Shown here piece by piece: positions 11,583-22,863 of a stretch of 64,000 nucleotides of DNA. The notes under the pieces are model-generated. The model did not search any database and was not told the origin of the DNA. It saw nothing but the letters and a program-made list of their open reading frames with translations. Numbering within the stretch: the first letter of the stretch is position 1; the number at the start of each line of letters is the position of its first letter. Source of the DNA: Rhynchosporium graminicola (Eukaryota > Ascomycota > Leotiomycetes > Helotiales > Ploettnerulaceae); contig FJUW01000025.1 in the NCBI GenBank assembly GCA_900074885.1, positions 186,001-250,000 on the forward strand. The letters are read 5' to 3'. The translations under genes were made by a program, and so were the position numbers.

Positions 11583-12388
11583 GCTGAAGCACGCACGAAT
11601 CAGTCTCAAGTAGCATCTTCCCAGATATCTAGGCAGGATTAGCCATATTGAAGATCCTCGGACGCCTCAATATCGTGTGAAAGCACCCTTCTTGCCGTAG
11701 AACATGGGATAAAGACTTCAACAAACATTTGAGCCTAGACCACTCTTACAGTGCTTATTCAATGCCGGACCATTTCGTCACTCATGCAGTCAGAGCTCGA
11801 TGCAACTAGAAACACAGAAGAGGCTCATGATGATCTAAAGTTACAAGATATTCATTGTACTTCTATCCCACTAGCTTCCTGGGTGTTGTCCAACCTTTAC
11901 GAGACTTGTTCTTCACTACACCGAACATGACTCGAGCCAGCCTTGATTATTCGTGCCTTCAATAAGCTTGCTACCTACCTTGTATGAAGATACCCATACT
12001 CGCCTCGTTATTCCCAAGGATAAATTCCGTGGATCTACAATGGCTGCCTGGAGGATTTAGGTCTTGTATACGTTTGGTAGCATCTCAGAGCTTACTCTAC
12101 CTAAAATTCAGTGAGGGTATGAAATCGTCAGTGTCTTGTATAGACCAACAACGAAAATGAATAGCGGAATGGATTTGGCGGTTTTGTTGTCTACTGGCCA
12201 TTCGCCAGGAGGCGAAATGTAGCTCGGCAGCTGGCAATTTTCACCTCACTAGAAACTAGAACAACAGTTCTCTGCCTCACCTCAGAAAAGAACCGTCTTC
12301 GAAAATTCAATGTCTCAGCCTCTCAGCCCTGTTTTCCTCTACTTGAATGTCTACCATCCACTCTGTTCCCAGAATGCACATCCCATCT
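11583..12388. other. Region between convergent genes, possible ankyrin remnant
   Basis: Holds the 3' flanks of the F-box/ankyrin gene and the minus-strand gene at 12.39-13.83 kb. A short coding-like block near 11710-11790 (LLQCLFNAGPF) resembles another ankyrin unit, but it is bounded by stops and has no clean splice link to the gene upstream. Confidence 0.35.
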
Positions 12389-13827
12389 TTACGCAAACGA
12401 ATCCATGATATCATTCAAATACTCCACAACCTCAACATCCCTCCTTAGCACCTCCTTACTCTTCCCAAAACACCCCGTCTCAGCATACAAACTCATCTGC
12501 TGCTCGATGAAACTGCGATTCTGGGAGTTCTATCCAACAAGAAAGGACACGTTAGCCTTTCTTACACTTTTTCTATCCTACCTCTAGACAAAATTGTGAA
12601 GAATAGCAAGACTCACCCTCCTTCTACTAGCCCAAAGACCCTGCATCCAAGCCACGCCATCGTGAACTGCACTTTCACGTCCCCAGTGCCATGCCATCTG
12701 TATTTCCTGCACTACATAGAGAAACCTCACTGTTGAGGCGAGGAATTCGTGATACTCTTTCTTGGTGGTATCGCAATTTGCTTTTTCCTATTTGGATTAT
12801 ATCGTGTCAGAGATACGGTTTACTCTGAAGAATCAACGACAAGGAAATGAAAGAAGATGTACCGAAGATGGAGACGGCGGCGGAGTGGTTGTGAGTGGTT
12901 TCTCTAATTCGATGAAGAGGTCTGTACACAGCTTTCGTAGGGCGGCTGCGACGATCTATCGAGGAGAGGTGTTAGCTTTGGTTTCGATTCCATATTCTAC
13001 ACCCTATCTATGATCGTTTAGGATCTGCCACTACCTATCTGTCCAAAGCCGTAGAAACAGGTGCCGCAATTCGTTTAATACAAACGACTTTGATTCGGAA
13101 CAACCAGGATTCAAGAAACCAAAAAGATATTCCAAATAAACAAAACGGAACGGAAATGATCAAAACAAAACAAACAGAGTATATCCGCATGAAAAATCCC
13201 GGCATAAAGCCCTGTAACCCTCCCGTGTGTCTCAACATGGCATATCCACATCCCTTCAATATCGGGTGTTCAACTTGCATTTCTGGTCTTCGAATTCGAC
13301 TCTCATCATGAAGAGCTCTGCCCCCAGGAAATTGCTTACCACACATTCCTAACTCATGCAATCTCGAGCCTAGTAACGGATTTCCATGCACTCTTCCTAC
13401 AGCATCAAGCACTTGGTTGACCAATTTCAGATCATCTTCTGTGGAGACCCCCCCCCCNNNNNNNNNNNNNNNNNACCCCACTCCCCCGGGATTACACAAT
13501 TACCACGACCTCCATCCCGAGACGCGCGCATGCTAAAACAAGAACAACAAATAGGAATCAGAAGACAGGTGAACTCACTTCCTCAACCCCCTCCTTATCA
13601 CTCGCACTATCATCCAGCTGACCCAGTACAGCCTGTCTTGCCGCTCCCCTAACCGCGTCTCTCAACCCCCTTCCCAAATCCACATCTCCCACCTCCAAAA
13701 TCCGCTCACGATACGCATCCGTCGCCCGCGTAAGATTGCGAATGGTATCCAGCGTGATGAGCGCGTTTCCAAATGCAGCGCATAGTACTGACAGGATGCA
13801 GAGATAAGATGGGGAGAGGATGTTCAT
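12389..13827 (-). CDS. Secreted helical protein of unknown function, gene model broken by an assembly gap
   Basis: Well-supported pieces on the minus strand are: exon 13827-13579 (83 residues, ATG, hydrophobic signal peptide ending near CAAFGNA, then a helical LDTIRNLTRATDAYRERI segment, donor GTGAGT); and three 3' exons in perfect phase, 12955-12863, 12787-12617 and 12529-12389, with introns of 75 and 87 bp. These encode VAAALRKLCTDLFIELEKPL, a Thr/Pro linker, EYHEFLASTVRFLYVVQEIQ and the C-terminus DVEVVEYLNDIMDSFA. Between them lies coding-like sequence at 13345-13440 (LKLVNQVLDAVGRVHGN) next to a 17-base run of N. I could not join the middle exon in phase, so the internal structure is uncertain and two genes are possible. 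The family is not recognised; it looks like an all-helical secreted protein. Confidence 0.55.
13458..13474. other. Assembly gap (17 N) beside a C homopolymer
   Basis: Seventeen N follow a run of C and precede ACCCC. The homopolymer on both sides suggests that sequencing through a G/C run failed. The gap lies inside the secreted-protein gene and prevents a full model. Confidence 0.95.
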
Positions 13828-15206
13828 CTTCGAATTTTGGGAATGTTGACTGGGCTGATTGGCGTTCTGATCTTTAGTCCGACGTTTGGCGATGGGCTTG
13901 CTACCTAAATAACCGAGGATGCACAGGTTACCGGTTCAATCTCGATGATGGCTATCGATGACTTGACGAGCGGCCATTCGTTATTCGCGAGGTAATTTGA
14001 GATCAGATGTGAGTCGCAAGTTTCAGCAGGTAGGTAGGTATTTCTCGATACTCTAAGGTATGCTTATCGTTCAGATACCCAGATGCAAATTGAGCCGTGG
14101 AACAAGTCTGGTCTGTTGTTGGGTCGGTATTTACACGTGTGACAAGTCGGAAACTGTCTATACCAGAAGAGTACTTCAAGGAGGTAATTTCACGTGCAGA
14201 GGTTCTGTGTCATTGTAAATGTAGTTGCAAATGATGATGCTCGGTGTGAGCCTCCGGTAGTAGTCGTGTTCTCTTGGTAGCTGCCTAGTACATTCCCTTC
14301 CTTAAAGAGATGCATGCAACTGGCAATAGTGTTTGAGAACACGCGTTTTATTTTCTCTATCCAAATTCGATTGTGAAGTTCTAGAATCTTAAATATTCGA
14401 GAGCGGAAGGATCAAGGTTGGGCACTTCTTCGCAGTTCCTCGTCATGACGCATCGTCTGATCATGGATTTCACAATGAGCAGAACCATGATTTGAATTCT
14501 TTTTTCATACTCGCTTCATTTACTACTTCACAGTTCATGTCTCTATTCGTAGACTGGTCCCATATCAATCACAACAGGCCAGCAGAAAAGCCTAGCAGCT
14601 ATACTGATCTCGCAGCAGAGGCCATGTAGCATACTCCCAGCAATCGTGTGTGCGTATGTGTGCTCCCTCGAATCGTCACACCTTGCCTGCCCTGGTCCGT
14701 CGGCCACTCAGGCCAGCTCTTCATCCTACACACGCGTATTCTTCCATCCCATAACCACATGCAAAATTATCATTCTCCACCATCCCCTCGTTCCAAAGAA
14801 ATTATCCTCCCATTACCATGTGAGCGTCCAGAAGGCAGGTATGGGTTCCTCATTGGTTGCCATTAGAAGAGAATAAGGAGACTAGTAGAGTCGAACAGAG
14901 AGAAGGCAGGTGAAATGCTCTGTAAGCAGAAAGAGAAAAACTCCCGATCCTTCTCTATGTCAAGAAAAACTCGTGCAACAAAGTGAAAGCACATAAGCAC
15001 ATTTAAACATTTCAACACCGCAAGCATAGCTGGACAACGGAAGATCTGCCCTACTCAATATCGTGGTATCCAGTCCGAGGAGGGCGACCAAAATGATACG
15101 AGTTGAAAGGATGGTCCCCGCTGAACCCAATTGGTATAGTAACAGACCGCCCTATTTTGTAGTATCAACGCCGTGTACCCGAAGAATTTCTAATTCTCGA
15201 TGGTAT
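13828..15206. other. Intergenic stretch, 3' flank of the G-alpha gene
   Basis: No supported gene. The right-hand part should hold the 3' UTR of the G-alpha gene. A short GGTA tetranucleotide run ends at 14040. Frames at 14646-14876 and 15063-15263 on the plus strand are composition noise. Confidence 0.45.
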
Positions 15207-16479
15207 TTATATCAGACCGCAAAGACGAAGATTCTCCTGTATGATGATATCTATATGAATTAGCAAAGTATAATTTCAGAAATTGAGGATTACTGACCAT
15301 TGACAGCGGCCATGACGAAGCGAATTTGGGTAGTGTCGGTAGCACAAGTAAAGTGTGTATAGATCTGTTTCGTTTCATGTTGATTCAGGCTGACGAATCT
15401 GTTCAGGATGTAGTCACAGGCCAACGAATAGTCGTCACCACCTTCGTAGTCAGGGAAGTAGTTCTTCATTGGGCTGATGGGGAGCTTCTCCTTGAAACGA
15501 TCGATCTTGTTAAGGAAAAGAATGATCGAAGTCTTGATGAACCAGCGGGAGTTGCAAATTGAGTCGAAAAGAGTGAGAGCCTCTTGCATACGATTGACGG
15601 TCTCGTCCTCGAAGAGCAACTGATCGTATTCGGAGATGGCGACTAAAAAGAGGATTGTAGTGACATTCTCGAAGCAATGGATCCACTTCTTTCGCTCGGA
15701 TCGTTGTCCTCCTACATCGAACATGCGGTATGTAAGGTCACCGATGATGAAGGCAGTTTCGGTAATTCCGGTGGTCTTGACACGCGATCGCAAAACGTCC
15801 TGGTCATCTGGCATGTAATCAGGCAAAGAAATGCGGTTGATGTTGTTGAAGTAACTGTTAAATTGTTAGAGAGTAAATCACGAAGCTGCTTATTAACAAT
15901 ATCCATGCTTTTGCGTGCACCATCATAAAGCGCGAGAGCCTGAGAAGTGGATCGGAGTGGACTCACTACTCGGCAGAATCGTTCAGTTGATACTCGCGGG
16001 ATCGCTTAAAGCACTCCTGAACACCAATATCTCTCCACAGAGCTGAAATGGCATTGCCAACCTCGGGGGGGAGGTTGTCACCCTCGATCTGGGCTGGCTG
16101 CATGAAGATTGTCTGGACATGGTACTCGGTCCTCTGATCGTCAAGAGGAAGCTCTAATTGTTCCATGGCTTCCAGAATGACGCGCATCGATTGTACAGTA
16201 TTGCTAAAAATTATCTCCTTGAACGATTCCCGCTCGTCGCGCGAATAACCACCTTCGTGAATCAATTTCATTTGCTTCAGGATCGTCGATTTACCCGATT
16301 CTCCAGCTCCTGTTTGACTATTAGCATTGCGCAGTTGTCGTTAGGGCGATAGGGTGCTGACCAAGGAGCAGCATCTTAATCTCGTTCCGCTGCATCATCT
16401 TATCCCGCTTGAGCTGATTCTCAATCTCCTCGTTGCGGGCCTTGCCCTCCTTCTCCTCTGTGCTCATACCGCAACCCAT
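15207..16479 (-). CDS. Heterotrimeric G-protein alpha subunit, fungal group I
   Basis: Exons 16479-16362, 16309-15967, 15854-15298 and 15250-15207 join to 353 codons plus TAA. Introns are 52, 112 and 47 bp. The protein starts [12 protein letters not shown]: Gly2 and Cys3 are the N-myristoylation and palmitoylation sites that hold it at the plasma membrane. Nucleotide-binding motifs are complete: P-loop GAGESGKS at 40-47, catalytic Arg178 and Thr181, DVGGQ at 200-204 with catalytic Gln204, NKID at 269-272 and TCAT at 323-326. The tail ends CGLI, with Cys350 in the pertussis-toxin position of Gi-type subunits. Length and sequence fit the conserved fungal class that includes Botrytis BCG1, Magnaporthe MagB, Cryphonectria CPG-1 and Aspergillus FadA, which couple pheromone, nutrient and surface receptors to cAMP and MAP-kinase pathways. 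The gene is intact. Confidence 0.98.
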
Positions 16480-19400
16480 CTTGTGTATTGTTGCTTCTCG
16501 GAAGCTCGGTATGTGGGGAATTGAAGAAATGTGCTTTAGCTGTCGAAATTAAGTAGTCTCTCGCCGAGGGTGCGATCTGAATGAGATCTGTTAGCAAAGC
16601 ATCTCAACTTCGAAGGCGAAGTGAAAGAAGCTAGCGATCAACAAAGATAATGACAGTGACAAGCGATGCCTCACTAGCCGTCTATGACGGATGCTGTCAA
16701 TACTGTAACAGTACTGACAAACCATGCGATTGCGCGCCGCCCGCTATTTGTGGAAGGTGTAAGGTTCTCGAGGAAAGATTGGTCGTTTGGCCAGAGCGTC
16801 CTCAGCTCTGGCGATTGCGTTCTCATTGAATAGGAGAGATATCAAACGTACCTATCGATACCCAACTGTCAACGGAGGTTTAGTGAAGGCTGTTGATGAT
16901 CCAGAGACACCGTAGGACGCTTCGAGTGAGAGCGTCGACGATGGGGTCGTGGGAATAAACGAGTAAGGCAGGTGTGGAAGAAGTTATATTGGGGACAAGA
17001 CCGAGCCGATCGATGCGATCTGAGAGCAAGCGCACTTGCAAGTCTTGGAAGGAGACAAGTTCGTTCTGCCGACTCGAATACGGTTTAGCTCGAATTCCTA
17101 GCGGGGCGCTACTAAAATTATTGGATTCTGTGCCTGGCGTAGAGGATTACGATTGCCTAAGGTACCTTAATGTACCTTACTTTATGCAGGCTAGGTAGGT
17201 AGGTATTGACGGGACTCCGCTTATGATGATCCAGCTAGGGAGAATGCGACGACGATAACTTGCAACTAATGTACGTTCGAACACATGAATTCCTCATGCG
17301 AGACGGAGGAAGCAATAGTGGATGCAGACAAAGATGCAGATAATGTAGGACCTGATGAGAGTCTTCGATCGATGTAACTGATCGGTGTGCAGCTGCGTGC
17401 ATATGCAGGAAGGAAGAAATACGGCAGGGTCGACAAATGTGCCGACCGGTTACAGTATGTATGGTATCAAAGAGGATCGAAGAGTTGGCCTGTGTCTGGG
17501 CCGGATGAGTGACTGACTGACTTGTGGGTTGGCTCGTTGGATAGGAAAGGAAAGGAAAGGAAAGTGAGGCGTTGATCTGGCCGGCACAATCCTTTCAAGC
17601 TTTGTATCGTTTGTATCAGCGCAACTCACTCACCAAATTTAGCAACGGAAGAAGCCCCGTCGTCGGCAAGCTCATCTGGCCATCCAGCCTTTGTGGAAGG
17701 TAATCCTTGAAGCCATTCCCAGTTGAGTGGACCTGAAGCTATCGGCATCGGCGCCCGCTGCCAGGATGTCCAAAAACTGTATCGGATCTCCGACCTGGCT
17801 CCCTGGTTCATTTCTAAATGATAAAGATCCGTGAGTGGTCAATCTCCTGGTCAAGGGGAACGTTTCAGTCGGGATTGAAGCATAAGAATCCCAAGGGCCG
17901 GCAATGAATCAGGAGCTGTCTTGTCTCCTCGACAACGTAATTGAGTTCAGATTGTATGTAGCCTTGAACACCCCACGTCTTGTCTAACACATAGCCTACA
18001 GCCTATGAAGCCATGATGTACGATTTCACAATCCTATCAAGAGGGAGATTCCGCATCCGTACATGTTTAAACCACCGGACTCGAGACTATAGACTTAAAG
18101 CTCCGGCTCTCGACTGGTGGCAAGAAAACTCGTACCCCGCCGAATAGCGCCAGTATCGCATTGAGTGAGTGCTGTACGGAGTAAACACCTTCTCATGCCT
18201 TTTGTGGGGTCATCCGGACGCCCTATAAGTGGTCCCTGAAGCAAAATGTCCAGGCAGTACCTTTAGTGCACAACGCCCTGAAGCACTCCCTGGAGTAATA
18301 GCGTCTTTCTTCCAGAACCTACTCTTTTAATGGGCTACATTCTCTTGTGGTCTGATTAGGTACCTGGGGCATTCTGTATGCGAGGACCATACACAAAAGG
18401 TCCTGAAGGTTGAAGCTTCATAATATATTGTTTAATCAAGCAGCACTACCTTATATATCGTTGCAAAGTGACGAACGCAAACAGAGCTTGGCACGAACTC
18501 TCATTCTGCTAATTGTGCTGCTCCGAGGCGTCATCAAATGGTCCTTCTCCACTCTCAAGCCTCCTTTCCGACTCGCATGAGCTCTTTGAAACAGAATCTA
18601 CAGATGCGCCCAGGGTAGGTCAAATTAAACTTCTGTCAAAGAAGATATGCAAAAGTCCGGTCTCCACACACAAAAAGAGTACCCGTTCAACTTTCTAGGC
18701 AAAGAACACAACCCCGCTAGGAATCTCCCTCCTAACAAACACTAGACCGTTCCTTCCTACTGGCCTTTCATAGTTTCCAAATGCAACACTACCATCCCGC
18801 ATCCCCTTCTTCAACAAACAACTAGAAGAGATCGGAATCCCCAGGCTGAACCTCAAGCTCGCCTGACTTCAGCTCACCATCCCGGGTGTGGATCAGGACA
18901 TCAGGACATCGCCAACCCTTCTAGAAGTTCCATATCCCTCGCAGACCAAAATCAGCCCCCATCTGAAGTTTCACTTGCCTCACAAGTAACCACTATTAGG
19001 CTCTGAACCCCTACTCATCCTTGAAACATCTCATCTTTTATATATCCCTGACCTGTTCATCCAACCCAAATTCTTTTGACTGAAAATGTGGAGAATCTCG
19101 GTAAAAGGGGGGTTTCAGAATCCGTAACTTCAATTTAGGCCAAGGTCAGATTCAGTCGGAGGAAACCTATCCTTCGAATTGTTTTCTGGAATAAGTTGCT
19201 CGGAACAATTTCCTGGCCCTCTATGTCGGGAACGGCTGCTGTTCAGGATGGTGCGTCTGATTATCTCATCCCATAGATCGGATCGGATCCATGTTTATCT
19301 TCTTATCTCATCGCGATGCATTCTCCAAGCAATGGGTTGTCGATCTTCAATACGGCTTTTCCCGCTTGGCTGTCCAGCTCTCCAGATTTCAGCAGCACAA

Positions 19401-20526
19401 GGTCTGCTGTAGAAGCCAGAGTCTGCAAGTATGCAGTATCTGGCTTTTCACCAAGCACAGTCAATGCATTTGATCAGCTTGGAATCCAGAGCTAAGCCGT
19501 GCTCACAGAGCACAAGAACGCTGGCAGTGGCAATTCGTATACGTCGTGCTACCACGGCTGTTCTTCCTATCTGCAGAAGAGAAGCCTACGAATCTATGAG
19601 ATAGGGTAGTACTCGAACTCTGGACAACCGAGTAGTGACACGGATTTGATGCTGTATGCTTTGTTCTTTGTGGGCGGAGGCGCCTTCCCATGCGTACAGG
19701 TGTCATTTCGGTTTGCTGGGAAGGCTTGATTAGTATGATGTGGTGCTGAGTGATACAAGCAGTGGTGAGTATTATTATCATGGCGATTCTATTCTTCATT
19801 TGTGTTTGCCTTTTGAAATGACTTTTCGAGATGACTTGAGAAAAGGAGGTAGGTGATTTTGCATTGGACTGGATGTCTTCGCATTAATATTCGCATTAGA
19901 CTTGCTTTGGGAACACGTTCTTTCTACTTCACTTGTAGATGTGCGATGTCCGAAGAGGCTGTAACTTTCATTGACTTCTGAGGGCTGAAGAAGATATTAC
20001 AAGCTCGGTCTGGCAGAAAATGATATCAAAAATTCCCTTATCAAGTCGGATAAGTGCTTAACCTTTTGGTATCATCTTATCATTCGGATGTTTCATATTT
20101 CACGCTGGCGTAGGCATATGTTATTAATATAACGCTAGCTGAGTGCACGCTGCTGGCTTGTTTGATGGTCGTGCTTTTCATATACGATTGGGCGCTGAAG
20201 TGTCAAAGTCGTAGATATAAAGAGAATCTGACAATAGATCGTAACTTTCATAATTCATCAAGATTTGCGCTCGATTCAGAGTACGACATTCAATCGTAAG
20301 AGAGCCATTCAATTGCAGGCCATCGTTCCTTCCAATATTTTCCGGATGCCCAAAGAGACTACCGTGGATGAGAATTCCCACGCTGATCTCATCCAACAAC
20401 CTGTATCAATCATTATTATGAGCTTGCCGAGAACGTCAAAACCTATTTCCTATCACCACTGCAAAACAAGATCTGGGGTATTTTTACTTTCGTAGTCAAT
20501 ACCTATCTCACCTACAAACATACATA
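16480..20526. other. Long non-coding stretch upstream of the G-alpha gene
   Basis: About 4 kb without a supported gene. The first kilobase left of 17600 is the likely promoter and 5' UTR of the minus-strand G-alpha gene and may contain a leader intron. A GGTA run (17191-17205) and a (GGAAA)4 run (17544-17563) lie here. Minus-strand frames at 17626-17854 and plus-strand frames at 18513-18698 and 19179-19473 have no domain and poor coding character. The final few hundred bases precede the repeat membrane-protein gene. Confidence 0.5.
17544..17563 (+). repeat. (GGAAA)4 microsatellite
   Basis: Four perfect tandem copies of the purine pentamer GGAAA, upstream of the G-alpha gene. A polypurine run of this kind in a fungal promoter can act as a nucleosome-depleted element, but nothing here shows a function. 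Confidence 0.9.
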
Positions 20527-21435
20527 ATGTCAGTCACCCACCACCGTACATCGCGCTCATCTCAACCCAAGACACCTAACTTCAACTCCCGCATCAACCG
20601 CCACGGCCAATATGATCCCTCATCCTTCCAACACCCAGAACAACACAACCAGTACACACCTCCCGGAAGCCAACCCAAAACACCCATTTTCAACTCCCGC
20701 ATCAACCGCCATGGCCAATACGATCCCTCATCCTCATCCTTTATACAGCCAGCACAGCACAATGTATACACACCTCCCTCACGCCAACCCAAAACGCCTA
20801 CTTTCAGCTCACGCATCAACCGACACGGGCATTACAACCCATCTACCTCACTCCCAGAACAACAACACCACCTTACGCCCTCGGAGTACATGGTCCTGCT
20901 TTTCGCTCTTGGCATCCTTGTAGCGGTCGTCTCGTGGCTCGTGTGGATCATGGTCGAATTCTGTATCACGTTCGTGAATGAGAAAGTCGACGAAATGGAT
21001 ATCAGGAAGCGGTTTCGAGATGATAGACATAGAGCTGAGGAGAGAACTAAGAAAGCTGGTAAAGCCGGGGTTGTGTTGGGGAAGATGGGTTTAGGTGGGT
21101 TGGCAGAAATCGGGGGCAGGATTTTTGGGAGGAAGGAGATAGAGGCAAAGGGGGAGAGACGGAGAAAGCATGAAGAGTGGAGAGGCTTGTTGGATGAAGG
21201 TAGAGAAAGGCTTGAGAGGGGTGGATATGGAGATTTTGATGAGAGGCATGGATATGGTTATCACGAGGGTGTCATGTACCCGTCGAATTCGGGAAATATA
21301 ATCAGGTATGCGGATGGTACGAGTGAGAGTAGTGGTTGTGTTGGACCGATGCATGGTCATAGGGAGGAATGTGTTGGTGATTGTACGCTTCAGACGAGAA
21401 GACGTAGTCGAGAAGATGCTGTCGAAACTGTGTAG
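20527..21435 (+). CDS. Single-pass membrane protein with three tandem repeats
   Basis: Intronless frame, 302 residues, ATG at 20527. Residues about 12-119 are three head-to-tail repeats of 34-38 residues built around QPKTPxFxSRINRHGxY, a Pro/Ser linker and QHN-type sequence; the first two are nearly identical, the third diverged. A single hydrophobic helix follows at about 121-150 (VLLFALGILVAVVSWLVWIM). The remainder is strongly charged, with a basic helix (KRFRDDRHRAEERTKKAGKAG), a Gly-rich part and a Tyr/Gly/His-rich tail. The repeat half is likely disordered and on one side of the membrane, the basic half on the other (cytosolic by the positive-inside rule). No family recognised. The repeats are also clear at DNA level, so copy number may vary among strains. 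Confidence 0.8.
   Translation: MSVTHHRTSRSSQPKTPNFNSRINRHGQYDPSSFQHPEQHNQYTPPGSQPKTPIFNSRINRHGQYDPSSSSFIQPAQHNVYTPPSRQPKTPTFSSRINRHGHYNPSTSLPEQQHHLTPSEYMVLLFALGILVAVVSWLVWIMVEFCITFVNEKVDEMDIRKRFRDDRHRAEERTKKAGKAGVVLGKMGLGGLAEIGGRIFGRKEIEAKGERRRKHEEWRGLLDEGRERLERGGYGDFDERHGYGYHEGVMYPSNSGNIIRYADGTSESSGCVGPMHGHREECVGDCTLQTRRRSREDAVETV
20561..20884 (+). repeat. Three tandem coding repeats, about 108-114 bp each
   Basis: Units begin near 20561, 20669 and 20783, each starting at CAACCCAA and containing a conserved core that codes for SRINRHG. They preserve the reading frame of the membrane-protein gene. Units 1 and 2 are closest; unit 3 has more changes. Confidence 0.85.
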
Positions 21436-22204
21436 GTAAAGCTGAGGGCTGGCGGGTTATGAAAGGAGAAGAAAACAGCCTGTAGAAGAGGCAAGCGCCA
21501 AGACTGTGGACATAAAGTACTTGATACTGAGGTTGAGTAGACGTAGTGATCAGGAAGTAGCTCTTCCTACAAATGCATTCCTTCTGAAACTCCATGCAGA
21601 GCCTGAAGCACTGCAGAATCGCAGTAATGTGCTTATACATGTAATGATGCTTACCTAACAGAACTTTTGCAAGTTGGGGACTTCCAAATCCGAAAGCTTT
21701 GTTCAAGCTGTTTGTTTACTCAAGCTTAGGCATCCGCACCATGAACACCTTGGAACCCCCAAACTTTGGTTCAAGCCTCTTCCCCTCACCCGCATTGCCT
21801 TCCTAAACCCACGAGACAGCATCGAAACCCGACTGGCATCTTCCCACTTGGAACCAAGACCAATAGCGAATGTACTATCGGTCGATTGGTCTGCGCAAAT
21901 GCCAATTGGTACGGGGGATAGGAGGTCTGACAACAAGAAGGGAAGAGCCTCTCATGGAACAAGATGTAATAAGCACGCATCGTCTCTCGTAAACAAAACA
22001 CACAGAGGGCAAACCACCTAAAGCACTTGCTCCGGACCCCCACTTCAAACCCTCAAAGACATCGATAGAACCAGTGCATTATCCGTATACCTTCAATGGA
22101 CATTTTGTACAATCATACACCTCCTTCTTCGAGTCCGTCATGCCGATACTCCCATCTAAACCATCCATTATTCCAAGCAACCCTTCTACAAGACACCTGG
22201 TCCC
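21436..22204. other. Region between convergent genes, no supported gene
   Basis: Lies between the ends of the repeat membrane-protein gene and MIC10. Overlapping frames on both strands at 21674-22043 are of similar length, and neither has a domain, so I call neither. Confidence 0.45.
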
Positions 22205-22580
22205 TCAAGGACGCTGAACTCTCACGCCCTCCTTACCCGTCCTTAAGAAGCTGCCATTGCACTCCTCATAAGCCCTTCCAGCACCGAATCCCAATCCAAC
22301 AAATGCAGGCCAAGCTCTCCGTTTGAAAAGGAGCACCGAGAAGACGACGCCAAAGCTGAGACCGAGAGAGGAGCGGATGAGGAGGGATGAGAGGCAGCGA
22401 TCCCACTATGAAATGCATTAGCTCGAATCCCAATCAATCCAAACGCCAATTCAATTTTTTTCTACAGAATTGGTAGCGCCAGAGGGCAAGAAAACAAACC
22501 TTCTCATTCAAAAGCGTCTCGGAGACAGGCTTGCTCGGGCGCGCAACAGCCGCGGGAGGAGGAATTGACGTCTCAGGCAT
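22205..22580 (-). CDS. MIC10: MICOS complex subunit MIC10
   Basis: Exons 22580-22500 and 22405-22205 with a 94-bp GTTTGT..TAG intron give 93 residues. The first exon encodes a Pro-rich start (MPETSIPPPAAVARP) and SETLLNEK; the second begins WDRCLSSLLI. Two short membrane helices follow: SLGLSFGVVFSVLLF, then after the positively charged KRR turn, AWPAFVGLGFGAGRAYEEC. The glycine series in the second helix (GLGFGAG) is the oligomerisation motif of MIC10, which forms a hairpin in the inner mitochondrial membrane and bends it at crista junctions. Length, the LNEKWD start and the RAYEEC end are diagnostic. The gene is intact, and its start lies 283 bp from the divergently placed URB2-like gene. 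Confidence 0.95.
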
Positions 22581-22863
22581 TGTTATAAGATCCTAAACTT
22601 CTTTCAGCTTAAGTCCCTAACTCAATCTGAACAATGTCCTTACCGCAAATTATCTTCTTGGGCTGTAATGTGGGGTGTTTGGAGCTGTGTTGCCTTTCTC
22701 CCGACTGCATCAAGCTCCAGCTTGCTGCCGGTTCTTGAACACGCGGTGAGAATGACAGCTGTATCCGGGATAGTGTGACTGGCAGAAAGTACGATGCAGG
22801 AACTTTTTTTAACAGTAGATGCATCGTAGAGCAGGAGCGATCATTCGTGCTTTGGATTTAATT
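22581..22863. promoter_or_regulatory. Shared 283-bp divergent promoter of MIC10 and the URB2-like gene
   Basis: The ATG codons of the minus-strand MIC10 and plus-strand URB2-like genes face away from each other across this interval, so both promoters must lie here. I see no definite TATA box or named operator. Confidence 0.5.

Noticed and set aside
14022..17205. GGTA tetranucleotide runs at 14040 and 17191 as regulatory sites
   Set aside because: Short simple repeats of this kind are scattered in fungal DNA; nothing ties them to a gene.
21674..22043. Overlapping 115-codon plus and 85-codon minus frames
   Set aside because: Neither has a domain, signal peptide or splice context, and each shadows the other.
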